Counted from the stretch's first letter, positions 17,870 through 25,113 are shown. The stretch: 64,000 bases of DNA from UBA7236 sp964463165 (GCA_964463165.1 CAYXBK010000010.1:62001-126000), one strand, 5' to 3'. A program made the numbers and translations. Notes: generated by a model not told the origin, from the sequence alone.

Positions 17870-18974
17870 GCTTTAAATAAAAGTGACGGATTTGATTTGC
17901 GATATACTGTATTTGCTCATCACCTAATCCGGGCCAGCAAGGAAGGCTTAAAGTAGTATCTGCAATTTCTTCAGCAACAGGGAAATCTCCTTTTTTATAT
18001 TGAAGATGCGTATATGCTTTTTGCAGATGAAAAGGTACCGGATAATGAATCAATGTTCCAATCCCTTTTTCTTTTAAATAGTTTTGGAGTGCATTTCTCT
18101 TTTCCGTTCTGATCGCATAGATATGAAATACATGTGTTGCACCTGCAGCTGTTGCCGGTAAAATAATTTCTTCAATTCCTTGTAATGCTTTCTGATAATG
18201 TGCTGCTATTGTTTGCCGTTCGGCAGTCCAGGCATCAAGATATTTTAATTTAATTGAGAGAACCGCTGCCTGAAACTCATCCATGCGCATATTATGCCCC
18301 AGCATTTCATTGTAATATTTTTCTGATGATCCATAATTGCGCAATGCGGAAATTGATTTTGCCGATTCCGCATCATTGGTTGTAACACAACCGGCCTCTC
18401 CCAATGCGCCGAGATTTTTTCCCGGATAGAAACTTGTCGCATTCACAATTCCGAATGAACCCGTTTTTTTATTTTGAAAAGTTGCACCGTGTGCCTGCGC
18501 ATTATCTTCAATTACATGCAGATTATTTTTATCGGCAAGATTTAGAATTGCATGCATTTCACAAGCCTGTCCGTACAGATGGACGGGAATTATTGCCTTT
18601 GTATTTTTCGTGATCGCTTTTTGAATATTGTCCGGATTGATATTATATGTATTTAACCGCGGTTCAACAGGAACAGGAGTTGCACCTGTATACGAAACGG
18701 CGAGTGCAGTTGCGATATATGTATTCGAAGGAATAATAACTTCATCGTTATTTGTGATACCTAAACTTTTCAATGCAAGAAATATTGCATCCAAACCATT
18801 GCTCACTCCAATTGCATGTTGAACTCCGATATAACCGGCAAATTCTTTTTCAAATTGTTCTACAAGCGGACCTGCAACATAATGTGTACTATCATAAAAT
18901 GCATTAAAAGCCGATATTATTTCCAGCTTTACCGCATCATGCATTTTTGAAAATGATAAATAAGGTATTTGCAT
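17862..18974 (-). CDS. DegT/DnrJ/EryC1/StrS sugar aminotransferase (FdtB-like)
   Basis: A 370-residue PLP-dependent aminotransferase of the nucleotide-sugar class. Visible family features are GVSNGLDAIFLALKS (phosphate pocket), VIPSNTYIATALAVSYTGA, the VIEDNAQAHGA segment with the aspartate that holds the pyridine nitrogen, and TSFYPGKNLGALGEAG with the Schiff-base lysine. A late RMDEFQAAVL segment is also typical. With two FdtA-like cupin proteins and a beta-helix acyltransferase next to it, the natural reading is FdtB: it aminates dTDP-3-keto-6-deoxyhexose at C3. The donor nucleotide and sugar stereochemistry are not proven. It shares one base (TAATG) with the acyltransferase gene upstream. 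Confidence 0.9.
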   Translation of the reverse strand: MQIPYLSFSKMHDAVKLEIISAFNAFYDSTHYVAGPLVEQFEKEFAGYIGVQHAIGVSNGLDAIFLALKSLGITNNDEVIIPSNTYIATALAVSYTGATPVPVEPRLNTYNINPDNIQKAITKNTKAIIPVHLYGQACEMHAILNLADKNNLHVIEDNAQAHGATFQNKKTGSFGIVNATSFYPGKNLGALGEAGCVTTNDAESAKSISALRNYGSSEKYYNEMLGHNMRMDEFQAAVLSIKLKYLDAWTAERQTIAAHYQKALQGIEEIILPATAAGATHVFHIYAIRTEKRNALQNYLKEKGIGTLIHYPVPFHLQKAYTHLQYKKGDFPVAEEIADTTLSLPCWPGLGDEQIQYIANQIRHFYLKHA

Positions 18975-19750
18975 TAACTGAATTCGGGATGCTCTTTTAA
19001 CCAGTTTTCAAAACCCTCTTTTTCCCATGGCATTCCTCTTTTAAAATGATATGGCCACGGATAATGTGAACCTGTTGTTTCTCTTGATTTTATTTCCCGA
19101 ATATCCTTCACAATCCTGCCGGGGTTGCCGGCCATCACCTGATAGTCTGGAACATTTTTATTAACGAGTGTACCGGCCGCAATAAATGCATGTTTCCCGA
19201 TTTCAATGCCGGGTAGTATCATGCTGCTGACTGCAATTTGCGTAAAGTCGCCAACAGTAGAACCGATATTTACATTTGAAGGTGGATGCGGGTCATTTGT
19301 AAAAATGACATATGGGTAAATGAAAACAAAATTTCCAATTTTTGTTTTTTGGGAGATATGCAATTCAGCAAGCAGCCAGCAATAATTTCCAAACTCGGCA
19401 AAACCCTGAATATCTATTCCGGTACCAACCCTGCAATGATTTCCAAAGGTTGTGTATTCACGAATCGTGATGCGATGGCCTGTGCTGAAATTTTCACCAA
19501 ATGAACAACCTGCATAAATGATCGCATGACTTCTTATCAGCGAATTTTTTCCAATCATTGTTGCAGGATTTTGGTAAGCCTCATTCTGATAATAATCATT
19601 TAACGGCTCACCGATTATGGAATTATTGCAGATGATGCTGTTATCTCCAATAATAACATTATCATAAATAACAGTATCGTCGCCGATGCGGACATTTGTG
19701 CCGATCCGGGCAGAGGGGCTGATATATACGTTGCGGTTATTGAATTTCAT
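18974..19750 (-). CDS. Left-handed beta-helix acyltransferase
   Basis: A 258-residue protein built from hexapeptide repeats of the left-handed parallel beta-helix type. The repeats run from about residue 8 (VYISPSARIGTNVRIGDDT) to residue 205, broken by an acceptor-binding loop, and include IFTNDPHPPS, with a histidine of the kind that acts as base in such acetyltransferases. A final AAGTLVNKNVPDYQVMAGNP closes the helix, followed by a helical tail. Placed between the FdtA-like and FdtB-like genes, it probably N-acetylates the 3-amino sugar (FdtC or QdtC role). It starts within an ATGA overlap with the cupin gene. Confidence 0.85.
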   Translation of the reverse strand: MKFNNRNVYISPSARIGTNVRIGDDTVIYDNVIIGDNSIICNNSIIGEPLNDYYQNEAYQNPATMIGKNSLIRSHAIIYAGCSFGENFSTGHRITIREYTTFGNHCRVGTGIDIQGFAEFGNYCWLLAELHISQKTKIGNFVFIYPYVIFTNDPHPPSNVNIGSTVGDFTQIAVSSMILPGIEIGKHAFIAAGTLVNKNVPDYQVMAGNPGRIVKDIREIKSRETTGSHYPWPYHFKRGMPWEKEGFENWLKEHPEFS

Positions 19751-20157
19751 TTTGCAGTGAAATTTTTAAAATCATTATAATCGCGGATATAATCATCGGG
19801 ATTATAAATTTGAGATGTCAGCACGAGACAAACTGCTCCGGAGGAAAAATTTAATTCGTTTGCCCAAATCATCGGAGGAATATGCAAACCGTAGTGAGGA
19901 CGGTTGAGCGAAATAATTTTTTCCGCATTACCATCATCAATGCGCACTTCAAAACTCCCGCTCGCTGCAATTAAGATCTGGTGACATGTTTTATGGGCAT
20001 GTGCACCTCTTGATTCTCCTCCCGGAATATCATAGAGATAAAATATTCTTTTTACTTCAAAAGGAATTTCCCTGAAATTATGAATGGGAGTGATATTGCC
20101 TGCCCGGTTTTGAATTTTTGGAAAATGAATAATATCGCAATTATTTATTGAGTTCAT
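19747..20157 (-). CDS. FdtA/QdtA-like sugar 3,4-ketoisomerase (cupin), copy 2
   Basis: A 136-residue single-domain cupin of the FdtA/WxcM type. The ATG at 20157 gives a start that lines up with the sister protein just upstream; the longer reading from 20223 would add 22 residues that match nothing in the sister and are mostly shadow of the neighbouring gene. The active-site strand reads YDIPGGESRGAHAHKTCHQ, keeping both histidines of the family HxH pair (His53 and His55). The family converts dTDP-4-keto-6-deoxyglucose to a 3-keto isomer ahead of amination by an FdtB-type enzyme, which is encoded two genes downstream. This copy looks fully competent. It overlaps the sister gene by 17 bp. Confidence 0.82.
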   Translation of the reverse strand: MNSINNCDIIHFPKIQNRAGNITPIHNFREIPFEVKRIFYLYDIPGGESRGAHAHKTCHQILIAASGSFEVRIDDGNAEKIISLNRPHYGLHIPPMIWANELNFSSGAVCLVLTSQIYNPDDYIRDYNDFKNFTAK

Positions 20158-20551
20158 GCCGGAACTGTTTAAATTGTTCAAAATCGCGGATATAATCCGA
20201 TTCGTCATAAGCGCCGGATGCAACTATTAATGCAAAAGAATTTGTTGAAAAATTTTCGAGATGCCGCCAGTATAAAGCAGGCACATAGATTCCATAATAC
20301 GATCTGTTTAATTGAAATTTAAATTCGTGCATACCGTCGTTTAATACCACATCAAAACTTCCGCTGATCGCAATAATAAATTCGTTCAAATGGCGGTAAG
20401 CATGCCCGCCTCTTACAGCACCACCCGGCACATCATAAATCCAATAAGTGCGTTCAATTTTAAAAGGAATATGATTTTCGCTTTCAATAAACGATAAATT
20501 TCCGCGGTCGTCGAATATTTTCGGCAGCTCAATTAATTTCGGTTCGTTCAT
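20141..20551 (-). CDS. FdtA/QdtA-like cupin, copy 1 with altered active-site pair
   Basis: A 136-residue single-domain cupin clearly related to the next gene: both have DxRGN/NRAGN near residue 17, YDVPGG/YDIPGG, SGSFxV, NRxxYGxxxP and end in YIRDxxxFKxF. The active-site strand here reads RGGHAYRHLNE, so the second histidine of the usual HAH pair is a tyrosine (Tyr52) and the following glutamine is a glutamate, while His50 and Tyr39 remain. It may be an isomerase with different stereochemistry, an epimerase, or a binding partner of the intact copy. The 4-bp overlap with the HAD phosphatase gene places it in the operon. Confidence 0.8.
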   Translation of the reverse strand: MNEPKLIELPKIFDDRGNLSFIESENHIPFKIERTYWIYDVPGGAVRGGHAYRHLNEFIIAISGSFDVVLNDGMHEFKFQLNRSYYGIYVPALYWRHLENFSTNSFALIVASGAYDESDYIRDFEQFKQFRHELNK

Positions 20552-21024
20552 GCGTTCAGGATCAATTCAATAAATTCTCTCACAACACCTTCGCCTCCCG
20601 ATTTGGAAAGCTGTAAAATTCCGGGGATCTCTTTCACTTTTTTTGTTGCATTGGCCGGGCAAGCGGCAAGCCCTGCGGCTTGCAATAATTCGATGCAATT
20701 TATATCGTCGCCGATATAAGCGACTTCCTGAAGGGTAATATTTTCCTTTTCACAAATTTCCTGTGCCGCTTTTAATTTTCCGCCGAATCCCGCATTTTGA
20801 TATACGTAGTCAATTTTTAATTTCTCTGCACGCCGGCTCACAATATTTGTTTGCTCCGTTGTAATGATTCCTGTTTTGATACCGGCCTGTTTTAATAAAT
20901 TGAATCCCATGCCGTCGTGTGTGTTGAATTTTTTAAACTCATCGCCGCTTTCTGTATAATACATGCCGGCATCTGTAAGCACGCCGTCTACATCGCTCAG
21001 AAATAATTTAATGTTTTTCATCAT
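20548..21024 (-). CDS. HAD phosphatase, probable KDN-9-phosphate phosphatase
   Basis: A 158-residue HAD-superfamily C0 phosphatase of the KdsC group. It has the nucleophile motif DVDGVLTD (Asp11, Asp13), Thr55 in GIITTE, a lysine at GGKLKA and IGDDIN for the metal site. Databases often label such proteins Kdo-8-phosphate phosphatase. However, Glu57, Arg65 and Lys68 have the same spacing as Glu56, Arg64 and Lys67 of Bacteroides thetaiotaomicron BT1713, which I recall as the residues that mark KDN-9-phosphate phosphatase; true KdsC has Arg and Thr at the first and last of these. With the synthase and cytidylyltransferase next to it, a role in making free KDN fits best. A Kdo or Neu5Ac phosphate is the alternative. 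Confidence 0.85.
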   Translation of the reverse strand: MMKNIKLFLSDVDGVLTDAGMYYTESGDEFKKFNTHDGMGFNLLKQAGIKTGIITTEQTNIVSRRAEKLKIDYVYQNAGFGGKLKAAQEICEKENITLQEVAYIGDDINCIELLQAAGLAACPANATKKVKEIPGILQLSKSGGEGVVREFIELILNA

Positions 21025-21746
21025 TCTTTAAATTTAATGCAATCGGTATATTGAATAATTTCTTCAGCTTTATAAAAACTTTCCACTTCATCAATATCGA
21101 TCGCTAATTTTTGATCAATAATGTAAGGGAGTATTTTTTTTCCGTTCATGCTGTGCAGTTCAGTAATCACGGAAGCCTTCATAATATCTATGGTGCCAAC
21201 ATGCCAGTATATTACCGGTAATTTCTGCCGCGGCTGATTAAATGGTTCTTCTACGCCTTTTAATTGAAGCAGCGGTTCCATGGCGTCATCATTATTTTTA
21301 TTCAGGACCCACATTTTATAAGGTGTGATGGGAGATTCGGTAATACCCCTTATCGAATCAGCACCAGATTGAATTAATTTCTCGATACATTGATCAATCA
21401 TTCCTTCCAAACGGATAGGAGCGGTTGGCCTTAATTGCACAATGTAATCCGGAATATAATTTTCCTTTTCTTTCATTGCAATTAATTGCTGTGTAAACAC
21501 TTCCAGATCTGTTGTTTCATCTTGCCCAAGTTCGGCGGGGCGCATAAAAATTTCTGCTCCATATTCCCTTGCGGTTTCTGCAATTTTTTCACTGTCGGTA
21601 TTTACGGTTATCCGTGTAATTAATTTTGATTCCTGTGCAGCTTTAATACTGTACGCAATTAAAGGATGACCAAGTAAAGGCTTGATGTTTTTTCCCGGTA
21701 ATCCTTTGCTGCCTCCTCTTGCCGGAATAATTGCTAAAATATTCAC
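21021..21746 (-). CDS. CMP-nonulosonate cytidylyltransferase (NeuA-like)
   Basis: A 241-residue acylneuraminate cytidylyltransferase. It activates a nine-carbon acid with CTP to give the CMP sugar used by the transferase. The CTP-binding loop IIPARGGSKGLPGKN is at residues 6-20, followed by HPLIAYSIKAA, VNTDSE, the QLRPTAP segment and IDIDEVESF near the end with metal-binding acids. There is no fused esterase or phosphatase domain. Set between a NeuB-like synthase and a HAD phosphatase (each with a 4-bp overlap), it is probably a CMP-KDN or CMP-sialic acid synthetase. It is not KdsB, whose motifs differ. Confidence 0.9.
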   Translation of the reverse strand: MNILAIIPARGGSKGLPGKNIKPLLGHPLIAYSIKAAQESKLITRITVNTDSEKIAETAREYGAEIFMRPAELGQDETTDLEVFTQQLIAMKEKENYIPDYIVQLRPTAPIRLEGMIDQCIEKLIQSGADSIRGITESPITPYKMWVLNKNNDDAMEPLLQLKGVEEPFNQPRQKLPVIYWHVGTIDIMKASVITELHSMNGKKILPYIIDQKLAIDIDEVESFYKAEEIIQYTDCIKFKE

Positions 21747-22621
21747 GCTTTGAATTTTAATTTGTTACGTTGAATTTCCTCCGTGGAAAGGATCTCTTTT
21801 TCTTTATAAGTGAGCGCTTCAAATGTATGATCGAGGTCGCGGATCAGTTTTTGCAAACCCGCCATTTCAAGGCTTGCCGCATGATCCGTTCCTTTCCAGG
21901 TTCTGTCTTTTGTAAAATGCCTTTCTATCCATTTTGCTCCAAGTGTGTATGCGGCGATGTCAACTGCAATTCCCAAATGATGCCCGCTGAAACCAATTTC
22001 CTTTATGCGCTGATCATAATTTGCATATAAATTTTTTATTTCGAGCAGGCAGATATCTTTAAACTCCACCGGATAACCACTTGTGCATGCATATAAAACC
22101 AATCGGTTTTGAGCAGCATTTTTGTCTTCAAAAAAACGAACGATCGATTCTGTTTCCATTTTTGTCGTCATGCCGATACTGATATGCACTTCTCCTTTAT
22201 ACGTATCACGCAATAATTGCAAAATTTCAAAATGATTATTGCAGGCAGAAGGAACTTTTATAAAATCCGGATTGAGTGAAATGATTTCTTTTGTGCTGGT
22301 GATATCCCAAACCGAAACTGCATATTCAATATTATTTTTTTCACAATAGGATTTTAATTCATGATGTTGTTCGATTGTAAATTCAAGAAATTCGCGATGC
22401 TTGCCGTATGTTGCACCATAGCTTTGCCATGGCTCGGGATGCGGTGCATTATATATTGCTTCATCTAATAATTCTTTCGGATTCCGTTTTTGGAATTTCG
22501 CATAACCTGCTCCACAATCTTTTGCAAGCTTTATCAATTCTTTTGCGATATTAAAATCGCCCATGTGATTGCATCCGATCTCGGCAATCACCTTTGCTTT
22601 TTGATATTGATGGTCGAACAT
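21743..22621 (-). CDS. NeuB-family nonulosonate synthase without SAF domain
   Basis: A 292-residue member of the N-acetylneuraminate synthase family, which condenses phosphoenolpyruvate with a six-carbon sugar or its phosphate. The TIM-barrel motifs are clear: VIAEIGCNHMGD at residues 11-22, AGYAKFQKRNP, IKVPSACNNH, HISIGMTT, GFSGHHLGI and IERHFTKDRTWKGTDH. The usual C-terminal antifreeze-like SAF domain of about 60 residues is missing; the protein ends soon after the barrel. In Bacteroides a comparable trio (synthase, HAD phosphatase, cytidylyltransferase) makes KDN from mannose-6-phosphate. It is the first biosynthetic gene of the locus, 73 bp after the regulator, with a hairpin in the leader. 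Confidence 0.88.
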   Translation of the reverse strand: MFDHQYQKAKVIAEIGCNHMGDFNIAKELIKLAKDCGAGYAKFQKRNPKELLDEAIYNAPHPEPWQSYGATYGKHREFLEFTIEQHHELKSYCEKNNIEYAVSVWDITSTKEIISLNPDFIKVPSACNNHFEILQLLRDTYKGEVHISIGMTTKMETESIVRFFEDKNAAQNRLVLYACTSGYPVEFKDICLLEIKNLYANYDQRIKEIGFSGHHLGIAVDIAAYTLGAKWIERHFTKDRTWKGTDHAASLEMAGLQKLIRDLDHTFEALTYKEKEILSTEEIQRNKLKFKA

Positions 22622-22642
22622 ATTTATCTACAGCTTCGCCTC

Positions 22643-22666
22643 CTCAGTCACATGTATGTGTCTGAG
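22643..22666 (-). promoter_or_regulatory. Leader hairpin before the polysaccharide operon
   Basis: A 24-base near-perfect inverted repeat with stems CTCAG/CTGAG and CACAT/ATGTG, a T-T mismatch between them and a two-base loop. It lies 22 bases upstream of the NeuB-like start codon, in the 73-base gap after the regulator gene. There is no run of U after it on the transcribed strand, so it is not a standard terminator. It could be an operator, an RNA stability element or a pause site for the NusG-like antiterminator encoded at 33475. Confidence 0.5.
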
Positions 22667-22694
22667 AAGTTTGTTTATAAAGAAAAAAATCAGA

Positions 22695-23228
22695 TCAATC
22701 GTTTGTCCACAATACGATCGCCTGATTCAATTTTGTTTCAGTTTTCCAGGCATTAAATGCCTCGCCATTCATTACCTCAACATGTACTTTTCTCCTGATG
22801 ATGGATTCGGTTTTTTTCACCCAATAATTTAATTTTTCCAAATCCACATCACCCACAATTAATAAATCAACTGTGCCCGAATCTTTTCCATCCGCATAAT
22901 CTCCAATGATCAATGCACAATTAATTTCACCTATCTGATCAATTATATTTTCAACTATTTTATCAATCCCCAGATACTTACGAACTACACTGTTCAATTC
23001 AGGGAAAAGAGGATGTTTATCATTTGCTTTGTATTTAATGGTTTTGCCTTCGCCGTAGGAAAGGAGAAATCCGGCCCGTGATAATTTATTCAGTTCAAGG
23101 CGCACAGCATTTGTGGATTCATTCATTTCTTTCGCCAAACCACGCAGGTGCGCAGCCGACTTCGTATTGATGAAAAACTTAAGAAGCAGTTTGAGACGTG
23201 TGCGTGATGTAATGAGTGAATCGAGCAT
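22695..23228 (-). CDS. Winged-helix regulator with degenerate nucleotidyltransferase domain
   Basis: A 177-residue protein. Residues 1-75 form a winged helix of the ArsR/MarR kind (LRGLAKEMNESTNAVRLELNKL recognition region, then a wing with GEGKTIKYK). Residues 95-175 resemble a minimal MNT-type nucleotidyltransferase, with ALIIGDYADGK and VDLLIVGD. The catalytic pattern is eroded: GS is GD and only one of the paired aspartates remains, so the domain may bind a ligand rather than catalyse. Its position ahead of the polysaccharide operon suggests it controls that operon. Its promoter carries a perfect palindrome (see 23237-23259), pointing to autoregulation. Confidence 0.72.
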   Translation of the reverse strand: MLDSLITSRTRLKLLLKFFINTKSAAHLRGLAKEMNESTNAVRLELNKLSRAGFLLSYGEGKTIKYKANDKHPLFPELNSVVRKYLGIDKIVENIIDQIGEINCALIIGDYADGKDSGTVDLLIVGDVDLEKLNYWVKKTESIIRRKVHVEVMNGEAFNAWKTETKLNQAIVLWTND

Positions 23229-23236
23229 TCCAATTC

Positions 23237-23259
23237 AATGAGTAACAAATTTACTCATT
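23237..23259. promoter_or_regulatory. Palindromic operator over the regulator promoter
   Basis: A perfect 9-bp inverted repeat, AATGAGTAA and TTACTCATT, separated by five bases. On the minus strand the centre contains TAAATTTG (23253 to 23246), an exact match to the Bacteroidota -7 box TAnnTTTG. It lies 8 bases upstream of the regulator start codon. A repressor bound here would block its own promoter, and the 23-bp symmetric form suits a winged-helix dimer. Confidence 0.68.
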
Positions 23260-23304
23260 AGCCCCTAACAAGCAAGCAGGGGTTGAATTTTTTCAGAAAA
23301 ATGC

Positions 23305-24135
23305 TTAGAAACCTGCGGCTTCCCTCACGGCTTTGAGGGACAAAAGAAGTTTTTCCATTTCAGCGAGCGGGATCATATTAGGCCCGTCGCTCAGTGCTTT
23401 TGACGGATCGGGATGTGTTTCAATGAAAAAGCCGTCTACCCCCGCCGCTGCCGCAGCCTTGGCAAGATAGGGCGCAAACTCACGCCTGCCGCCACTTTTA
23501 CCCTTTTCACCGCCCGGCATCTGGACGCTGTGCGTTACATCAAAAATGACAGGGGCAAATTGTCGCATAACGGGCAGGCTTCTGAAGTCCACCACAAGGT
23601 TATGGTATCCGAACGAGGCACCCCTTTCGGTGAGCAATACATTGTTATTTCCTGTGGATGCAATTTTTTCGACGGCATAGGCCATATCCTCAGGTGCCAT
23701 GAACTGTCCCTTTTTCACATTTACTGCCTTTCCGGTTTTCCCGGCAGCGAGTAACAAGTCTGTCTGCCTGCAGAGGAAAGCCGGGATCTGTATTACATCG
23801 GCAATTTTCGAAACTGGTAATGCCTGATCCGGTAGATGAATATCCGTAAGAACCGGCACAGCAATTTTTTCCTTAATAATCTGCAGAATTTTAAGGCCTT
23901 CTTCCATTCCGTCACCGCGAAACGAACCGGCCGAAGTGCGGTTTGCCTTGTCGAATGAGGCTTTGAAAATATAGTTGAAACCGGTTTGCGCAGCAATCTT
24001 TTTCATTTGATCCGCCACCATCAAACAGAGTTCTTCACTTTCAATAACACATGGTCCGGCAATGAGCAAAGGTTTTTTTTCTCCAACAGTGATTGTTGAA
24101 TTTATGATTACGGGATTTTTGAAGTGGTTGAACAT
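23305..24135 (-). CDS. kdsA: 3-deoxy-8-phosphooctulonate synthase
   Basis: KdsA condenses arabinose-5-phosphate with phosphoenolpyruvate to give Kdo-8-phosphate for the lipopolysaccharide core. The protein has 276 residues from the chosen ATG at 24135. A longer open frame reaches 24213, but those 26 residues are translated from the simple GGGTTCTG repeats and do not match the family. Clear motifs are LLIAGPCVIES, FKASFDKANRTS, LTDIH, IQIPAFLCRQTDLL, LLTERGASFGY, FDVTHSVQMPGG and FIETHPDP. Cys29 in AGPCVIES indicates the metal-dependent class, as in Aquifex; the metal-independent class has Asn there. It follows the RidA-family gene by 121 bp. Confidence 0.95.
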   Translation of the reverse strand: MFNHFKNPVIINSTITVGEKKPLLIAGPCVIESEELCLMVADQMKKIAAQTGFNYIFKASFDKANRTSAGSFRGDGMEEGLKILQIIKEKIAVPVLTDIHLPDQALPVSKIADVIQIPAFLCRQTDLLLAAGKTGKAVNVKKGQFMAPEDMAYAVEKIASTGNNNVLLTERGASFGYHNLVVDFRSLPVMRQFAPVIFDVTHSVQMPGGEKGKSGGRREFAPYLAKAAAAAGVDGFFIETHPDPSKALSDGPNMIPLAEMEKLLLSLKAVREAAGF

Positions 24136-24144
24136 TTTGTTGTT

Positions 24145-24243
24145 GAGGGTTCTGTGTTCTGGGTTCTGTGTTAAGGGTTCTGAGTTCTGGGTTGAGGGTT
24201 GCTGCGCAGCCAATCTTGCGTAAGCCTACTTGATACTTTCTAC
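24145..24243. repeat. Simple degenerate repeats between ridA-like gene and kdsA
   Basis: The region from 24145 to about 24200 is made of variants of GGGTTCTG and GTTCTG, then a 10-bp palindrome GCTGCGCAGC (24201-24210), then TGATACTTTCTAC (24231-24243) and two more TTCTAC-type units up to 24258. The 13-base TGATACTTTCTAC occurs again at 53342-53354. Both lie just downstream of minus-strand genes. I know of no function; similar simple repeats are scattered between genes in some Bacteroidota. Confidence 0.6.
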
Positions 24244-24256
24244 CTTCTACTTTCTA

Positions 24257-24670
24257 CTATAAAGCTGCCACACATTTCAATTCAATCGCAATCGGTGTCG
24301 GAAGTGCGGTTATTCCAACGGTTGTCCGGCAAGGGGCGTTTGTTTTAAAATATTCGGCCCAGATGCGGTTATAAGTTTGAAAATCACGCTGCATATTTAC
24401 CAGATAGACCGTTACATCAATCAGCTGATCCCAACTGCTTCCGCTTTCTTCCAAAACCGTTTTTACATTTTTAAAAACCGAATGCACCTGTGCTTCAAAA
24501 TCGAACGAAATAAAATTTCCGTTTTTGTCCAGTTCAACACCGGGAATTTTATTTGTGCCGGCTTCCCGCGGCCCGATACCCGACAGGAACAATAAATTAC
24601 CTGCTTTCCTTGCATGCGGATAGAGTCCCACCGGATCCGGTGCTTTATTCGTGATGATCGGATCGTTCAT
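24257..24670 (-). CDS. RidA family protein (YjgF/YER057c/UK114)
   Basis: A 137-residue protein of the RidA family, closest in look to the 2-aminomuconate deaminase branch (APDPVGLYPHARKAG start, FLSGIGPR, CRTTVGI near the end). RidA proteins are trimeric and hydrolyse reactive enamine/imine intermediates; the arginine in CRTTVGI is the family substrate-binding residue. The 2-aminomuconate deaminase branch belongs to tryptophan/kynurenine breakdown, but no other gene of that pathway is here, so the general deaminase role is as likely. It starts at ATG 24670 and lies upstream of kdsA on the same strand. Confidence 0.82.
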   Translation of the reverse strand: MNDPIITNKAPDPVGLYPHARKAGNLLFLSGIGPREAGTNKIPGVELDKNGNFISFDFEAQVHSVFKNVKTVLEESGSSWDQLIDVTVYLVNMQRDFQTYNRIWAEYFKTNAPCRTTVGITALPTPIAIELKCVAAL

Positions 24671-24777
24671 GTTGTAAAAATAAGTGTAAAAATCCTGTTC
24701 ATCATACCGATTTTCCCGCTCATCGGTTTTTGTAATATGAATCGGGAAGTCAGAAATATGTTTGTAAAAAAATAATC

Positions 24778-25113
24778 ATGCTCATATCAATAACAGAATT
24801 GCATATCAAAAATTTATGGAGGATTCCATTGTTTATGAAATTTGCTTCCCTGTCTGCAAAACAATCACAAACGGCAAAGGGAAATATTAAAACAGTAATC
24901 AGTTTGGGCTGGATGAAAGGTTATACGATTACTGCATGGGAAAATATGGAAACAATGATGGAGTTTCGAAATGCAGGTGATCATAAAGAAGCGATGCGTA
25001 TGATGCGAAAAGTTTCTTCTGCTTATAAATCACTGCATTGGGAATCAGATGAAATTCCAAACTGGAAGGAAGCGAAAATAAAATTGGCGGAGATTGAGTT
25101 GAAGAAAGTTTAG
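24778..25113 (+). CDS. Small alpha/beta-barrel monooxygenase-like protein
   Basis: A 111-residue protein that looks like a single ferredoxin-like (dimeric alpha/beta barrel) domain, similar to DUF3291 or antibiotic-monooxygenase-like proteins: a first strand MLISITELHIKN, a helix with two lysine/serine-rich turns, GYTITAWENMETMMEFRN, a helix with two methionine pairs, and a final WESDEIPNWKEA. Activity is unknown. It runs convergent with the following gene, sharing 4 bp between the two stop codons, and stands alone on its strand. Confidence 0.62.
   Translation: MLISITELHIKNLWRIPLFMKFASLSAKQSQTAKGNIKTVISLGWMKGYTITAWENMETMMEFRNAGDHKEAMRMMRKVSSAYKSLHWESDEIPNWKEAKIKLAEIELKKV

Noticed and set aside
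20548..21024. Calling the HAD phosphatase kdsC
   Set aside because: It is of the KdsC group, but Glu57 and Lys68 and the neighbours favour KDN-9-phosphate. I left the gene symbol empty.
24136..24213. N-terminal extension of kdsA
   Set aside because: It is translated simple repeat sequence with no match to the family start; the ATG at 24135 is the natural one.
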